Positions 35,048 through 44,295 of a stretch of 64,000 nucleotides of DNA are shown here, piece after piece. Numbering within the stretch: position 1 is the first letter of the stretch; each line of letters begins with the position of its first letter. Source of the stretch: Enterobacteriaceae bacterium (lineage in GTDB: Bacteria > Pseudomonadota > Gammaproteobacteria > Enterobacterales > Enterobacteriaceae); the NCBI GenBank assembly GCA_902363335.1, contig CABIZV010000001.1, positions 1-64,000 of the forward strand, read 5' to 3'. Below the pieces are notes generated by a model. That model did no database searches. It saw nothing but the letters and a program-made list of their open reading frames with translations, and was not told the origin of the DNA. The translations under genes and the position numbers were made by a program.

Positions 35048-37345
35048 ATGAAATGGCTATTATCTGTGAGCGTCGCCGTGAGCCTGGCGCTGCAACCCGC
35101 TCTGGCGGAGGATCTGATAGGCAATCACCCGCTGACGCCGCAGGCCCGCGATGCGTTTGTGACCGAACTGCTGAAAAAGATGACCGTCGATGAAAAAATC
35201 GGCCAGTTGCGTTTGATTAGCGTCGGCCCGGATAACCCGAAAGAAGCCATTCGCGAGATGATTAAAGACAGCCAGGTGGGGGCGATTTTTAACACCGTGA
35301 CCCGCCCGGATATCCGCGCCATGCAGGATCAGGCGATGTCGTTAAGCCGCCTGAAAATCCCGCTGTTTTTTGCCTACGATGTGGTTCACGGTCAGCGTAC
35401 CGTTTTCCCGATTAGCTTAGGGCTGGCCTCCTCCTTTAGCCTGGATGCCGTGAAAACCGTCGGCCGCGTGTCGGCCTATGAAGCGGCGGACGATGGCCTG
35501 AACATGACCTGGGCTCCGATGGTCGATGTATCGCGCGACCCGCGCTGGGGCCGTGCTTCAGAAGGCTTTGGTGAAGATACTTATTTAACCTCCATCATGG
35601 GCGAAACCATGGTGAGCGCGATGCAGGGCAAAAGTGCGGCAGACCGCTATTCGGTGATGACCAGCGTCAAACACTTCGCCGCGTACGGTGGCGTTGAAGG
35701 CGGTAAAGAGTACAACACCGTCGACATGAGCCCGCAGCGTCTGTTTAACGACTATATGCCGCCGTACAAAGCCGGGCTTGACGCCGGTAGCGGGGCGGTG
35801 ATGATTGGCCTGAACTCGCTCAACGGCACCCCGGCGACCTCGGATGCGTGGCTGCTCAAAGATGTGCTGCGTAACCAGTGGGGCTTTAAAGGCATCACCG
35901 TTTCCGATCATGGCGCCATCAAAGAGCTGATTAAACACGGCGTGGCCTCCGACCCTGAAGATGCCGTGCGCGTGGCGCTCAAATCCGGTATCGATATGAG
36001 TATGAGCGACGAGTACTACAGCAAGTATCTGCCGGGGCTTGTGAAATCGGGCAAGGTGACGATGGCGGAACTCGACGATGCCACGCGTCACGTGCTGAAC
36101 GTCAAATACGATATGGGTCTGTTTAATGACCCGTACAGCCATTTAGGGCCAAAAGAGTCAGACCCGCAGGATACTAACGCCGAAAGCCGTCTGCACCGTC
36201 AGGAAGCGCGTGAAGTCGCGCGTCAAAGCCTGGTGCTGCTGAAAAACCGTCTGGAAACATTGCCGCTTAAGAAAAACGCGACCGTTGCCGTCGTCGGCCC
36301 GCTGGCAGATAGCCAGCGTGATGTGATGGGCAGCTGGTCTGCCGCAGGCGTTGCCGGGCAGTCGGTAACGGTGCTGACGGGGATCAAAAACGTGATGGCG
36401 GGCGAAGGCAAAGTGCTGTACGCCAAAGGCGCCAACGTCACTGACGACAAAGGGATTGTCGAGTTCCTGAATCAGTATGAAGAAGCGGTAAAAGTGGATC
36501 CACGTACGCCACAGGCGATGATCGACGAAGCGGTAGCCACTGCGAAGCAGTCTGACGTGGTGGTTGCGGTCGTCGGTGAAGCGCAGGGTATGGCGCACGA
36601 AGCTTCCAGCCGTACCGAGATCGCCATTCCGAAAAGCCAGCAGGATCTGATTGCCGCGCTGAAAGCCACCGGTAAACCGCTGGTGCTGGTGCTGATGAAC
36701 GGTCGTCCGCTGACGCTGGTGAAAGAAGATCAGCAGGCCGACGCCATCCTGGAAACCTGGTTTGCCGGAACGGAAGGCGGTAACGCTATCGCTGACGTCC
36801 TGTTTGGTGACTACAATCCGTCGGGCAAACTGCCGATGTCCTTCCCGCGCTCCGTGGGGCAGATCCCGCAGTACTACAGCCACCTAAACACCGGTCGCCC
36901 GTATAACGCCGATAAGCCGAACAAATACACCTCGCGCTACTTTGACGAGGCCAACGGCCCGCTCTATCCATTTGGCTACGGCCTGAGCTACACCACGTTC
37001 AGCGTGTCTGATGTGAAACTGTCTGCACCGACCATGAAGGCCAACGGCAGCGTGACGGCGAGCGTGCAGGTGACCAACACCGGCAAGCGTGAAGGGGCGA
37101 CGGTGATTCAGATGTACTTACAGGATGTGACCGCCTCGATGAGTCGTCCGGTTAAGCAGCTGAAAGGGTTTGAGAAAGTGACGTTGAAGCCAGGCGCAAC
37201 CCAGACGGTAAGCTTCCCGATTGACGTCGAGCAGCTGAAATTCTGGAACCAGCAGATGAAGTATGCGGCGGAGCCGGGCAAGTTCAATGTCTTTATCGGC
37301 GTGGATTCTGCGCGCGTGAAGCAGGGCGAGTTTGAGTTGCAGTAG
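35048..37345 (+). CDS. bglX: Periplasmic beta-glucosidase BglX (GH3)
   Basis: A 765-residue GH3 enzyme, exactly the E. coli BglX length. A signal peptide (1-20, ending ALA) exports it to the periplasm. The barrel domain carries the nucleophile D287 in TVSDHGA, and the second alpha/beta domain and a C-terminal fibronectin-III-like domain follow. It hydrolyses beta-glucosides from the non-reducing end. The gene stands alone between divergent dld and a long inverted repeat. Confidence 0.96.
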   Translation: MKWLLSVSVAVSLALQPALAEDLIGNHPLTPQARDAFVTELLKKMTVDEKIGQLRLISVGPDNPKEAIREMIKDSQVGAIFNTVTRPDIRAMQDQAMSLSRLKIPLFFAYDVVHGQRTVFPISLGLASSFSLDAVKTVGRVSAYEAADDGLNMTWAPMVDVSRDPRWGRASEGFGEDTYLTSIMGETMVSAMQGKSAADRYSVMTSVKHFAAYGGVEGGKEYNTVDMSPQRLFNDYMPPYKAGLDAGSGAVMIGLNSLNGTPATSDAWLLKDVLRNQWGFKGITVSDHGAIKELIKHGVASDPEDAVRVALKSGIDMSMSDEYYSKYLPGLVKSGKVTMAELDDATRHVLNVKYDMGLFNDPYSHLGPKESDPQDTNAESRLHRQEAREVARQSLVLLKNRLETLPLKKNATVAVVGPLADSQRDVMGSWSAAGVAGQSVTVLTGIKNVMAGEGKVLYAKGANVTDDKGIVEFLNQYEEAVKVDPRTPQAMIDEAVATAKQSDVVVAVVGEAQGMAHEASSRTEIAIPKSQQDLIAALKATGKPLVLVLMNGRPLTLVKEDQQADAILETWFAGTEGGNAIADVLFGDYNPSGKLPMSFPRSVGQIPQYYSHLNTGRPYNADKPNKYTSRYFDEANGPLYPFGYGLSYTTFSVSDVKLSAPTMKANGSVTASVQVTNTGKREGATVIQMYLQDVTASMSRPVKQLKGFEKVTLKPGATQTVSFPIDVEQLKFWNQQMKYAAEPGKFNVFIGVDSARVKQGEFELQ

Positions 37346-37793
37346 GGGTTACCCTCACCCCGACCCTCTCCCTGGAAGGGAGAGGGAGTGTGCAAACTTT
37401 GACTAAGGTACCAATTTGAGGTTGCGTGCAAGCTCTCAAACCGCACCTAACAGTTCCCTCTCCCCCACGGGGAGAGGGCTAGGGTGAGGGGGCAACCCCC
37501 GAAACTAAACTCTCGCACCGCTTTGTGATCCCCCTCGCGATTTATCTTTCTTCCCACTCTAATCTGCGCCAGATAGCCTGATTTTTAATCGCTATTTAGC
37601 ACTATCCGTGACCATAATCACATCTCACGCCCCGCCCCGAACGCCGTTTTGTGCGTTTGCTCAAAACCTACCTCACCGTCCAGCAACAGGCGTGATGCCT
37701 TTCACTAATACGTAAAAAAGCCCGTCTGTGCCCCACGAGAGAATCGGCGAATCGGCGTTAAATGCGGCTATCTCAATCTCAGCAGGTAGCGAC
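37346..37793. promoter_or_regulatory. bglX terminator-like repeat and GH28 upstream region
   Basis: 448 bases without a gene. The left part (37352-37490) is an enterobacterial inverted repeat: ccctcaccccgaccctctccct with its own ggaagggagaggg, then the mirrored tccctctcccccacggggagaggg...agggtgaggg, able to stop transcription both ways. The right part holds a near-perfect CRP site, CGTGA-CCATAA-TCACA (37607-37622), about 170 bases before the GH28 start. No clear -10 was found, so the promoter position is open. Confidence 0.65.
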
Positions 37794-39134
37794 ATGAAAA
37801 TTTCACTGCATAACACCTCTCTTGACCGCAGCGGCAAAACGGCGCTGACCGCGCAGCTTCAGCAACTGATTGATGAAATCGACCGGGCGGGCGGCGGTAC
37901 GCTGGTGGTCTCTCCCGGCGACTGGATGACCGGTACGCTGGTACTGCCGTCGAACTTTACTCTGCATCTGGAAGCCGGGGCGCGCCTGGTGGCAAGCCCA
38001 GACGTGAAGGATTATCCGGCTGAGTTGACGCAAACCGTTGCCGAACTTTCCCGTATGGCGCTGATTTATTCGCGCAATAGCCACCACATCAACTTAAGCG
38101 GTGAAGGCTGCCTGGCGGGAGAGGCGAATGCCTGGTTTTCTGCCAGCGCCGATGCGCAGGGCTATCGTCAGCCGAAAACGCAGCGCCCTAGGATGCTGGT
38201 GCTCGAAGGCTGCCAGCAGGTACGTATTCGCGATATCACCATCAGCGACTCGCCAATGTGGACGGCACACCTGGTGAGCTGTAACCAGGTCTTTATCCAC
38301 AACCTGACCATTGATAACGACCTCGCGCTGTCGAACACCGACGCGCTGGATATCGACAGCTGCCAGCATGTGCACATCAGCGACAGCTATTTCAGCGCCG
38401 CCGACGACGGTATCTGCATTAAAACCACGCGCAAACCGGCGCAATTACAGCAGGCTACGCGCCACGTAGTGGTCAGCAACTGCCTTATTCGCTCGAAAAG
38501 CTGCGCCATCAAAATTGGCACCGAAACCTTCGCCGACATTAGCCATATCGCGGTACAGAACTGCTCGATTTTCGAATCAAACCGCGGCATTGGCCTCGTT
38601 TCACGCGACGGTGGTCAGTTCAGACAGATGATCTTCAGCAATATTCTTTTCGACTGCCGCCATGGGCATCCATGCCACTGGGGCAAAGCCGACCCGGTAT
38701 TTATCTCCGTACGCCATCGCGATCCGCACATTCAGCCGGGGCGCGTGGAGGACATTACCTTCAGCCAGCTTTCCGGGGTGAGCGAAGGGGCCATAAACCT
38801 GCACAGCGAAACGCCGGGTGATATTCGTCACGTCACCTTCAACTCGCTTTCGTTACAGCAGCTTGCGGGCTACTCGGACGAGCAGGGGTGTTATGACATT
38901 CGCCCGCCTTGCAACCCGGCAAGCCCAACCGGCATGGGGCTGGATAACGCCTATCGCGTTAATCCGCAGACCGGTCGTGCCTGGGGCGTGGACGCCTATC
39001 CGGGGGGATTACCGGCGCTGTACGCAAGCGGCGTGCAGGAGCTGACGCTTAACGACCTGCGAATTCGTCGTCCACAGCCGCTGCCGCAAGGATGGTGCGT
39101 CAACGCCATCGTGCAGGAAAACGCCGACGCCTGA
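37794..39134 (+). CDS. GH28 polygalacturonase-family hydrolase (cytoplasmic)
   Basis: A 446-residue right-handed beta-helix enzyme of glycoside hydrolase family 28. Two of the four GH28 signatures are clear: NTD at 181-183 (NTDALDID) and the catalytic DD at 204-205 (AADDGICIK). The GHG and RIK positions are altered (NRGIGLVSRDGG; no obvious RIK), so specificity may differ from plain polygalacturonase. No signal peptide is seen, so it should cut imported oligomers in the cytoplasm. The start at 37794 follows AGCAGG; 22 upstream codons in frame are rejected. It heads a likely two-gene operon with the GPH transporter. Confidence 0.85.
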   Translation: MKISLHNTSLDRSGKTALTAQLQQLIDEIDRAGGGTLVVSPGDWMTGTLVLPSNFTLHLEAGARLVASPDVKDYPAELTQTVAELSRMALIYSRNSHHINLSGEGCLAGEANAWFSASADAQGYRQPKTQRPRMLVLEGCQQVRIRDITISDSPMWTAHLVSCNQVFIHNLTIDNDLALSNTDALDIDSCQHVHISDSYFSAADDGICIKTTRKPAQLQQATRHVVVSNCLIRSKSCAIKIGTETFADISHIAVQNCSIFESNRGIGLVSRDGGQFRQMIFSNILFDCRHGHPCHWGKADPVFISVRHRDPHIQPGRVEDITFSQLSGVSEGAINLHSETPGDIRHVTFNSLSLQQLAGYSDEQGCYDIRPPCNPASPTGMGLDNAYRVNPQTGRAWGVDAYPGGLPALYASGVQELTLNDLRIRRPQPLPQGWCVNAIVQENADA

Positions 39135-39196
39135 GTCAATTTGATGACGGCGCGGCGTAAGCCCGCGTCGTCCTGTACTGTTCAAGGGGATGGAAA

Positions 39197-40759
39197 ATGA
39201 TAAAAAAAGAGCGGGAAATAAAACTCCACAACTACGTCTGCTACGGTCTGGCCGATGTGATTGGCTCGGGCGCATTTACGCTGGTGAGCGCCTGGCTGCT
39301 GTTCTTCCTGACCACTTTCTGCGGCCTGACGCCCATTGAAGCCGGATCGCTGTTTGCCGTGGCGCGTATCGTGGATGTGATCATGTGCCCGTTGATGGGC
39401 TACATTTCTGATAACTTTCACAAAACCCGGCTCGGACGCCGTTTTGGCCGCCGCCGTTTCTTCCTGCTGCTGAGTATTCCGCTGGTGGCGGTCTATAGCC
39501 TGCTGTGGGTGCAGGGCTTCAACTACTGGATGTATCTGCTGGTTTATATCCTGTTTGAAATCGTCTATTCGATGATTTTGATCCCCTACGATACCCTGTC
39601 AGCAGAGATGACCTCGGACTTCACCAAGCGCTCTAAGCTCACCAGCGCGCGTATGTATATTGCCCAGTTCGCCGGATTCACCGCCGCGTTCCTGCCGGGC
39701 CGCCTGCTGGCTTACTTTGGCTCTGATTCCGCCATCTCCTTCTTCTACGCGGGGGCGATTTTCACCGTGGCCTTTATGGTGGTGCTGCTGTTCGTTTACT
39801 TCGGCACGTGGGAGCGTTCGATCGAAGAGATTGAACAAAGCGAGCGCAGCATCGTTTCAGAAGAGAAGCCGCCGCTAATGAAGCGCCTGTTCGACATCTA
39901 CTATGATTTTGTCTCTACGCTGAAAATCAAAACCTTCCGCTCACACCTCGGTATGTATCTTGGCGGTTCGGTGGGGCAGGATATCTTTAACTCAGTATTC
40001 ACCTATTTTGTGGTGTTCGCGCTGGCCACGTCATCCGTTGTTGCCAGTAACCTGCTGAGCGTAATTAATGGCCTGCAATTCTTCGGCGTCGGCGTGGCAA
40101 CGTGGCTGACCCTGCGTTACTCGCCGTCCCGCGCCTTTGCCACTCAGGCGTTAATGGCGCTGGTGGCTTTCGCCCTGTTCGCGCTGACCTATCTGTATGG
40201 TTCAACCAGTATGGCGATGCTGTATCTGGCCGCCGGTATTGCCGGTCTGGCGCGCGGCGGCATCTACTCTATTCCCTGGAACAACTACACCTTTGTGGCT
40301 GACGTGGACGAAATTCTGACCTGTAGCCGCCGGGAAGGGATCTTTGCCGGTTTTATGAGCCTGCTGCGTAAGGCTTCTCAAGCGCTCTCCATTTTCCTGG
40401 TCGGCGTGGCGCTGCAAATGTCCGGCTTTATGACCGGCCAGAGCAGCCAACCGGAGTCAGCTATCAATATGATCCTGGCGATCATGATAATCCTGCCGGT
40501 TCTTCTGACCCTGTGGGGGATCTGGTCGGCCTTCCAGTTCAAAGTGAACAGCCGCACCCACGCGATTTTGAATAACGAAGTGGCGCGCCTGAAGCAGGGC
40601 GGCAGCAAAGCGACCGTGACGGCAGAAACCAAAGAGGTTATCGAAAGCCTGACCGGGATGCCTTACGACCACTGCTGGGGAGATAACACCGTCGGCCACG
40701 TTAACCGTAGCCTGCTGAAAGCGAAGCAACACGCAGCAGCACCATTACCTAACGCGTAG
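39197..40759 (+). CDS. GPH-family oligogalacturonide-type transporter
   Basis: A 520-residue, twelve-helix cation symporter of the glycoside-pentoside-hexuronide family (MelB/TogT type). The N-terminal YGLADVIGSGAFTLVSAWLLFF helix, DIxMCPLMGYISD loop and a long hydrophilic C-terminal tail (about 460-520) fit the oligogalacturonide carriers. It lies 62 bases after the GH28 gene and would import its substrate. The stop codon TAG is supplied by the first bases of the following REP. Confidence 0.85.
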   Translation: MIKKEREIKLHNYVCYGLADVIGSGAFTLVSAWLLFFLTTFCGLTPIEAGSLFAVARIVDVIMCPLMGYISDNFHKTRLGRRFGRRRFFLLLSIPLVAVYSLLWVQGFNYWMYLLVYILFEIVYSMILIPYDTLSAEMTSDFTKRSKLTSARMYIAQFAGFTAAFLPGRLLAYFGSDSAISFFYAGAIFTVAFMVVLLFVYFGTWERSIEEIEQSERSIVSEEKPPLMKRLFDIYYDFVSTLKIKTFRSHLGMYLGGSVGQDIFNSVFTYFVVFALATSSVVASNLLSVINGLQFFGVGVATWLTLRYSPSRAFATQALMALVAFALFALTYLYGSTSMAMLYLAAGIAGLARGGIYSIPWNNYTFVADVDEILTCSRREGIFAGFMSLLRKASQALSIFLVGVALQMSGFMTGQSSQPESAINMILAIMIILPVLLTLWGIWSAFQFKVNSRTHAILNNEVARLKQGGSKATVTAETKEVIESLTGMPYDHCWGDNTVGHVNRSLLKAKQHAAAPLPNA

Positions 40760-40888
40760 GCCTGATAAGCGTAGTGCCATCAGGCAGTCCTGGTGTCATT
40801 GCCGGATGGCGGCGTGAACGCCTTATCCGGCCTACGCTCCACGACATTCGTACAAATTAGTAGCCCGGGCGAGCGCAGCGACCCCGGG
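40756..40888. repeat. BIME plus REP
   Basis: A paired gtaggcctgataagcgtagtgccatcaggc...gccggatggcggcgtgaacgccttatccggcctac (40756-40836) and a gtagcccgggcgagcgcagcgaccccggg copy (40860-40888). The first overlaps the stop codon of the GPH gene; the second ends 18 bases before the next gene. Confidence 0.86.
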
Positions 40889-40906
40889 ATTTCTGGAATA
40901 AGAAAC

Positions 40907-42142
40907 ATGACCGATCGGACTTTATATATTCAACAAGGGATATGGGCGCGTTTAGGCCTGCCGCGTGAACTAGCGTGGGGCTTTGTTGGCGTCTTTTTAT
41001 TTATTACCGGCGCGACCATCGAGCAGAGCTGGCTGGCATCCATGCTGCAACAACGTGGACTGGATGCGGTAGACATCAGCCTGTTGTCGTCGGTCTTTGG
41101 CCTGTGCGTCGCCGCGATTTCATGGTTTTCCGGCATTGGCGCGGGGGTTCTCGGCGTACGCCGCCTGATGTGGCTTGCGACCGTGCTCTATTTCGTCGGC
41201 TCCATCCCGTTTATTTTTGTCGCGCTGCCCGACGGCAACTACCCGCTGATGATGGTCACCTATGCCATTCGCGGGATGGCCTATCCGCTGTTTGCCTACT
41301 CGTTTTTGGTATGGATTAATCAGCGTTGCGAATCGCGCATTCTGGGGCGCGCGGTTTCCTGGTTCTGGATAGCTTTTGGCGTTGGCATGACCATCGTCGG
41401 CCCGTGGTTTTCAAGCTTTATGATCCCACGGCTGGGTGAAACCACCACCTTGCTGTCCGGTTTTATTTTTGTGCTGGCAGGCTGCGGCTGCGCGCTGGTT
41501 CTTAACCGCGATAAACCGCAATGGCAGCGCGATCTGGCGGTCGGACACGCGCTGGCGGAAGGAATTATCGTGCTGGTGCGCGAACCGAAAATGCGCCTGG
41601 CCGTTATCGTGAAAACCATCAACGACATCGGTAAATTCTCGCTGGTGATTCTGATGCCGGTCTATCTGCCGCGCTTTGGCTTTAGCATTGAAGAGTGGCT
41701 GACCATCTGGGGGCTGGTGAACGTGGTGAATATTTTCGCCAACTACTTCTTCGGCTGGCTGGGAGACACCATCGGCTGGCGTAACACGGTGGTATGGTTT
41801 GCCGGAACGCTTTGCGGGGTGTCTGCGCTGGCGGTGTGCTACGCGCCGGTGCTATTTGGCCATAGCAGTACGGCGATGGTGGTTGCGCTGGCGATATATG
41901 CCATTGGGCTTGGCGCATTTGGCCCACTGAGCGCGCTCATTCCGTCGCTGCTGCCGGAAAATAAAGGGGCCGCTATCTCTTGCCTGAACCTTGGCTCCGG
42001 TCTGAGCAACTTTGTCGGGCCGCTCATCGTCACCCTGTGCGTGAATCCGCTGGGGGTGGAGGGGACGTTATGGGTGATTGCGCTGCTTTATTTCGCCGCA
42101 AGTTTGCTCACCATTCCATTAAAGATGCCTGAAAACAGGTGA
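40907..42142 (+). CDS. RbtT/DalT-like MFS transporter
   Basis: A 411-residue, twelve-helix MFS permease resembling the polyol-porter branch (RbtT, DalT, CsbX), with GATIEQSWLASML in helix 1 and YAIRGMAYPLFAYSFLVWI in the middle. It probably imports a sugar alcohol or related compound; no dehydrogenase or kinase gene adjoins it, so the substrate is open. The start at 40907 is the first ATG past the REP. The frame is open through the REP for 38 codons, which I reject as accidental. Separate from the GPH gene by a REP, so possibly its own unit. Confidence 0.8.
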   Translation: MTDRTLYIQQGIWARLGLPRELAWGFVGVFLFITGATIEQSWLASMLQQRGLDAVDISLLSSVFGLCVAAISWFSGIGAGVLGVRRLMWLATVLYFVGSIPFIFVALPDGNYPLMMVTYAIRGMAYPLFAYSFLVWINQRCESRILGRAVSWFWIAFGVGMTIVGPWFSSFMIPRLGETTTLLSGFIFVLAGCGCALVLNRDKPQWQRDLAVGHALAEGIIVLVREPKMRLAVIVKTINDIGKFSLVILMPVYLPRFGFSIEEWLTIWGLVNVVNIFANYFFGWLGDTIGWRNTVVWFAGTLCGVSALAVCYAPVLFGHSSTAMVVALAIYAIGLGAFGPLSALIPSLLPENKGAAISCLNLGSGLSNFVGPLIVTLCVNPLGVEGTLWVIALLYFAASLLTIPLKMPENR

Positions 42143-42155
42143 TTGGCGAAAAATC

Positions 42156-42170
42156 GTCTACGCTTTTTTC
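42156..42170 (+). promoter_or_regulatory. Possible sigma-S promoter of osmF/yehYXW
   Basis: The sequence tctacgctttt (42157-42167) resembles the extended sigma-S -10 (C-TACACT). It lies about 50 bases before the osmF ATG. RpoS control of this operon is established in E. coli; here only the motif supports it. Confidence 0.45.
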
Positions 42171-42210
42171 TTAAGCGCTGCAAAAAGCGGGCAAAAAAAG
42201 AGGAAAGCGT

Positions 42211-43128
42211 ATGACGATTTTACGGGGATGGACCGCGCCGCTGGTGCTACTGGCAGCCTTTAGCCTGCCATTACACGCCGCTGAGCCGGTTAAAGTCGGC
42301 TCCAAAATTGATACCGAAGGCGCGCTGCTGGGGAATATTATCCTCCAGGTGCTGGAAAGCCACGGCGTGAAAACCGTCAACAAAGTGCAGCTCGGGACGA
42401 CACCGGTGGTGCGTGGGGCGATTACCTCCGGCGAGCTGGATATCTACCCGGAATACACCGGCAACGGCGCATTCTTCTTCAAAGCAGAAAATGACCCGGC
42501 ATGGAAAAATGCTCAGGCCGGGTACGAAAAAGTCAAAAAGCTCGACGCTGAGAAAAATCATCTGGTCTGGCTGACGCCAGCGCCTGCCAATAACACCTGG
42601 ACTATCGCTGTACGCAAAGATATCGCGGAAAAAGAGAAACTGGCCTCGCTTGCCGACTTAAGCCGCTATCTGAAAGCGGGCGGTAGCTTCAAACTTGCCG
42701 CCTCCGCCGAATTTATCGAACGCGCCGACGCGCTTCCGGCCTTTGAAAAAGCCTACGAATTTAAACTCAGCCAGAACCAGCTGCTGTCGCTGGCCGGCGG
42801 CGATACGGCGGTTACCCTCAAAGCGGCTGCCCAGCAAACCTCCGGGGTGAACGCGGCGATGGCCTACGGCACCGACGGCCCGGTGGCGGCACTCGGTTTG
42901 CAAACGCTGAGCGACCCGAAAGGCGTGCAGCCCATTTATGCGCCAACGCCTGTTGTTCGTGAAGCGGTGCTGAAAGCCTACCCGGAACTCGACCAGTGGC
43001 TCAAACCGGTCTTTGCCAGCCTTGACGAGAAAACCCTGCAAACGCTGAACGCCAAAATTGCGGTGGAAGGACTGGATGCCAAAAGCGTAGCCGCAGGTTA
43101 CCTGAAACAAAAGGGATGGGCGAAGTAG
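42211..43128 (+). CDS. osmF: Osmoprotectant-binding protein OsmF (YehZ)
   Basis: A 305-residue periplasmic binding protein, the E. coli OsmF length, for glycine-betaine-type compounds (low affinity in E. coli). The signal peptide (1-23, ending HAA) precedes EPVKVGSKIDTEG; the OpuAC-type domain includes DIYPEYTGNGAFF. First gene of osmF-yehYXW. GAGGAAAG stands before the ATG. Confidence 0.95.
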   Translation: MTILRGWTAPLVLLAAFSLPLHAAEPVKVGSKIDTEGALLGNIILQVLESHGVKTVNKVQLGTTPVVRGAITSGELDIYPEYTGNGAFFFKAENDPAWKNAQAGYEKVKKLDAEKNHLVWLTPAPANNTWTIAVRKDIAEKEKLASLADLSRYLKAGGSFKLAASAEFIERADALPAFEKAYEFKLSQNQLLSLAGGDTAVTLKAAAQQTSGVNAAMAYGTDGPVAALGLQTLSDPKGVQPIYAPTPVVREAVLKAYPELDQWLKPVFASLDEKTLQTLNAKIAVEGLDAKSVAAGYLKQKGWAK

Positions 43129-43140
43129 CCGGTTAAGCGT

Positions 43141-44295
43141 ATGCCTCATTGTTATCACCGCGTGGTGGTGTTGCTGGCGCTGATGCTGCTGGCCGCCGCC
43201 GCGTTGCCCTTTGTGAATTTTGCCCCAAACCGGCTGGTCTCGGGCGACGGCCTTTGGTTATGGCAAATCTGGTCATTCTCGCCGCTGGCGTTGCTGCTCG
43301 TACCCCTCCTGTTTGTATTACTCAGTTTTCTCCCAGGACGTCTGGCGAACCTGCTGATTTTACTGTTAGCGCAGGTCGGCTTCGCGCTGCTGCTGTGGCT
43401 GAGCGGCGAGGCTGCTAATCGGCTCGCGGAAACCAGTACTCCGCTGGCGCGCACCTCGCCAGGCAGTGGATTATGGCTATCGCTTTTGCTGATGCTGCTT
43501 ATCGCCAGCGAAGCGATTCGACGCCTGACCCCGCACGTTCTCTGGCGCTGGCTGCTTAACGTTCAGCTGTGGCTGATTCCCTGCTGGTTATTATGGAGCG
43601 GGGCGCTGGACGGACTGTCGCTGATGAAAGAGTACGCCAACCGGCAGGAGACTTTTGATGATGCCTTGCATCAACATCTGACGCTGCTGTGGGGCACGTT
43701 GCTACCCGGGTTGCTGATTGGCGTACCGTTGGGGCTTTGGTGCTGGCGGCATCCGGGGCGACAATCCAGCGTGTTTACGCTGCTCAATATCATCCAGACG
43801 ATCCCCTCGGTGGCGCTGTTTGGCCTGCTTATTGCACCGCTCGCCGGGCTGGTGCAGCATTTCCCGTGGCTATCCACGTTAGGTGTTGCTGGTACGGGGT
43901 TAACCCCTGCGCTGATAGCGCTGGTGCTTTATGCCCTGTTACCGCTGGTGCGCGGTGTGGTTGCCGGAATGCAGCAGGTTTCGCCTCAGGTTCTGGAGAG
44001 CGCCCGGGCGATGGGCATGGGGCGTGGTCAGACGTTCTTCCGGGTTCAGCTGCCGCTGGCGCTGCCGGTATTGCTACGCAGTTTGCGGGTGGTGGTGGTG
44101 CAAACCGTCGGGATGGCGGTAGTCGCGGCATTGATTGGCGCAGGCGGTTTTGGCGCGCTGGTGTTCCAGGGGCTGCTGAGTAGCGCCCTGGATCTGGTGT
44201 TGCTTGGCGTGATCCCGGTGATCGCCCTGGCGGTTTTCATGGACGCGCTGTTCAGCCTTGCCGCCACGTTATTAAAAGGAGAAGCCGGTGATTGA
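43141..44295 (+). CDS. yehY: Osmoprotectant ABC permease YehY
   Basis: A 384-residue inner-membrane permease matching E. coli YehY (385). Several N-terminal helices precede the binding-protein-dependent transport domain (about 170-380) with its EAA-like loop 'LESARAMGMGRGQTFFRVQLPLALPV' before the last helices. Works with YehW as the membrane pair of the OsmF transporter. Overlaps yehX by 8 bases. Confidence 0.94.
   Translation: MPHCYHRVVVLLALMLLAAAALPFVNFAPNRLVSGDGLWLWQIWSFSPLALLLVPLLFVLLSFLPGRLANLLILLLAQVGFALLLWLSGEAANRLAETSTPLARTSPGSGLWLSLLLMLLIASEAIRRLTPHVLWRWLLNVQLWLIPCWLLWSGALDGLSLMKEYANRQETFDDALHQHLTLLWGTLLPGLLIGVPLGLWCWRHPGRQSSVFTLLNIIQTIPSVALFGLLIAPLAGLVQHFPWLSTLGVAGTGLTPALIALVLYALLPLVRGVVAGMQQVSPQVLESARAMGMGRGQTFFRVQLPLALPVLLRSLRVVVVQTVGMAVVAALIGAGGFGALVFQGLLSSALDLVLLGVIPVIALAVFMDALFSLAATLLKGEAGD

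Noticed and set aside
40793..40906. N-terminal extension of the RbtT-like transporter through the REP
   Set aside because: The 38 extra codons are translated REP sequence; homologous carriers begin near the ATG at 40907.
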